From positions 1 to 41,605 of the forward strand of contig JAGOOK010000015.1 of the NCBI GenBank assembly GCA_017992555.1: a DNA stretch of 41,605 bases, in the 5' to 3' direction. Numbering within the stretch: position 1 is the stretch's first letter; every line of letters starts with the position of its first letter. Of this stretch, positions 41,101 through 41,605 are shown one piece after another. Both the position numbers and the translations under genes were made by a program. The notes beneath the pieces are model-generated. The model was given only the letters and a program-made list of their open reading frames with translations. It ran no database searches and had not been told where the DNA came from. This stretch comes from Caldisericia bacterium (GTDB lineage: Bacteria; Caldisericota; Caldisericia; JAAYUI01).

Positions 41101-41605
41101 CACCGAACGGGAGGCAGCCAGTAAGCTGTTCATACAAAACTGCTCCCAGCGAATACAGATCTGAGCGCCCATCTGTTTTTTGCCCCATCACACTTTCCGG
41201 CGACATGTATCCTATAGTTCCAGAAACCTCGCCACCTTTTCGCAACTGTTCTTGCATGTTTGTAATTGCAACACCAAAATCCAGTAGAACTGGCCTGTTT
41301 TCCACAAGCATGATGTTCGAAGGCTTTATATCACCATGAACAATGCCTTTCTGGTGTAATGTAGAAAGGGCATTTGCGACAATGGCCAGCAGGCCGGCCA
41401 ATCTCTTGAAATTCTCCCTTTCCCTTATTTCATGCCCCTGCACATACTCCATGACATAATAGAGGCTTTCACCATCATGCCCACTGTCCAGCAATTTTAC
41501 TATGTTAGGGTGATCAATCGATTTTAGAAAATCGATTTCACGAAAAAATCTCTCTTTTTCGGATTCCGGGTCTCTGCTCCCCAAAAAAGCAAATTTTATC
41601 GCAAC
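38120..41605 (-). CDS. Ser/Thr kinase, AAA-type ATPase and TPR protein (N-terminus outside window)
   Basis: The frame is open through the window's right end; the first visible residues VAIKF are the beta-3 strand with the catalytic Lys, so the start lies beyond 41605. The kinase domain has VHGDIKPSN (a non-RD-type catalytic loop), LLDFG and GTIGYMSPES. Next comes an ATPase domain (LVGREEEVSKFG, Walker A GESGIGKT at about 270-277, a degenerate Walker B region VIFAFDG), then a winged-helix-like linker and TPR repeats (about 690-1000), as in PknK/LuxR-type signal proteins. The visible part exceeds 1,150 residues. Its signal and targets are unknown. The 3' end overlaps yqeG in antisense. Confidence 0.92.
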   Translation of the reverse strand, partial: VAIKFAFLGSRDPESEKERFFREIDFLKSIDHPNIVKLLDSGHDGESLYYVMEYVQGHEIRERENFKRLAGLLAIVANALSTLHQKGIVHGDIKPSNIMLVENRPVLLDFGVAITNMQEQLRKGGEVSGTIGYMSPESVMGQKTDGRSDLYSLGAVLYEQLTGCLPFGEGQVQNQIFRILHEKPIRPSLVNQRVPEELEEICLKLISKNPSSRYQSGKELEDALLSFSRGVTEEKSARSAINTVKVPLVGREEEVSKFGDCLDLLMLGEGRTILVQGESGIGKTKLVEEFQMMALSRKVKFILCDGKQAWPGVPAIGRVLDELAGYDIMIDRPLVSRFSKQIELLSPLFFKKHNLDFSACTDDGREQFPAVLAKILLYAFDGGVIFAFDGTTDPQTIDVCKEMAIVVPKAKKLLVFSGFDPESMQPQNALALPVVLDLKSLGRNEIKKLADHLKVSLSDDLADEVLRFSKGIPKNTIEILRQLAINPSALHDGMEDMKNSVSARRFASIGRSAREMLGVICLAERPLPSKMICAIARLPEDQLGGVVDELVSKEFVRETLLDGELVVEPILPEVVQFVRGHVPARELTELHRRIGEHLEKTLNEDGKVEYREEVGSHYIEAGEYLRAAKYLMPVLREMQSRYQFALCNDILNKLLPHLNNITDREVALSFSLSCIVQFVNTGIAHFLKDTSEMLEQALLSKDTRENMKIKYATWLGLARARLGEFNNALAHFELAWSFFTLTPNDGDGFYLTRAFSEVYINSSQFEKAKKYCLLNMKYARKLKNDTRLFQSLNNLGVVQMMTGEDYEAEKTFKENIALSRKVGSQLQEVTSMLNLAGVYSNRKEFDKTISLLLDLKDQAKDLGDINKLSIIYINLINTYEKIYRKEEALFVLEEALSQLNKLSSTFRLHTLYEKAVRIALEMENFDLAERFIEDLQSRAFESGNKFQEAFAFALQGDMMFIKRNHKEAIVNLKIAMNMFEKAKWEHKEMYCMIAHKYAFCAASEGDINEARRILKITSPMLKETLDKEIAGFSITFEAWVDMIESFSGNVEQKGSGKENSTFSKNLWNRSYRKYRKVMDPLLGVDECMLPRPYAAMGFTRLVLDRGRIDPKYKEMFQEDCKRAILYLDEAIMQCQKSKTRLYVGALIGLREKVRDAASQAS

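Noticed and set aside
1-41605. tRNA, rRNA, CRISPR arrays, insertion sequences, prophage
   Set aside because: No cloverleaf T-loop (GGTTCGAATCC-like) outside coding regions, no regularly spaced repeats, and no transposase or integrase motifs were found.

Overview
The window is bacterial chromosomal DNA from an organism I cannot name. Short intergenic gaps, tight operons, Shine-Dalgarno (SD) sites of the AAGGAGG type, sigma70-like promoters, lipoproteins, a biotin-dependent sodium-pump decarboxylase and tsaE all point to Bacteria. Repeated copper-amine-oxidase-N-like 'stalk' domains, a dockerin-bearing M6 peptidase, a RIO-family kinase and a large Ser/Thr kinase-ATPase-TPR protein suggest an anaerobic, probably uncultured lineage rather than a well-studied one. 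I see no tRNA, rRNA, CRISPR array, insertion sequence or phage gene.

Layout. 1-2.2 kb: the 3' part of a secreted M6 peptidase with a dockerin, then an M42 aminopeptidase. 2.2-3.7 kb: an AT-rich orphan gene with faint nuclease-like features. 3.7-6.2 kb (minus strand): a previously unlisted operon of a 19-residue Asn-rich peptide, two tandem terminators, 47- and 42-residue microproteins, a RIO kinase, then a double-GNAT protein. 6.2-7.9 kb: rarA and an HXXEE membrane protein. 8.2-17.6 kb: large envelope proteins (beta-helix, PQQ-propeller with stalk domain, Ig-like protein, OB-like protein) and a YghO/bCerS-like acyltransferase. 17.6-23.5 kb: small envelope genes (chagasin-like inhibitor, DUF4342 plus toast-rack, microproteins), a short GH106-like glycosidase and an SPL-like radical SAM gene. 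23.8-27.4 kb: a four-gene Na+-translocating methylmalonyl-CoA-type decarboxylase operon. 27.5-34.1 kb: a NapH-like ferredoxin membrane protein, AT-rich anchored proteins, a CLCH/Ig/stalk protein and a Met/Gly/Cys-rich membrane protein. 34.3-37.0 kb: a stalk protein with twelve D-x-x-G-[NDS]-D-x-[YF] repeats. 37.0-38.2 kb: an overlapping tsaE-DUF4911-yqeG operon. 38.1 kb to the end: a kinase-ATPase-TPR protein cut by the window edge.

How genes work together. Core metabolism is represented by the decarboxylase operon, which would couple decarboxylation of a CoA ester to Na+ export. Many of the other products are predicted to be exported or membrane-bound. The two most distinctive regulatory signals are the RIO-kinase operon with its leader-like peptide and tandem terminators, and a recurring promoter layout in which the -10 box ends six bases before the start codon with no SD, implying leaderless mRNAs for rarA and three other genes.
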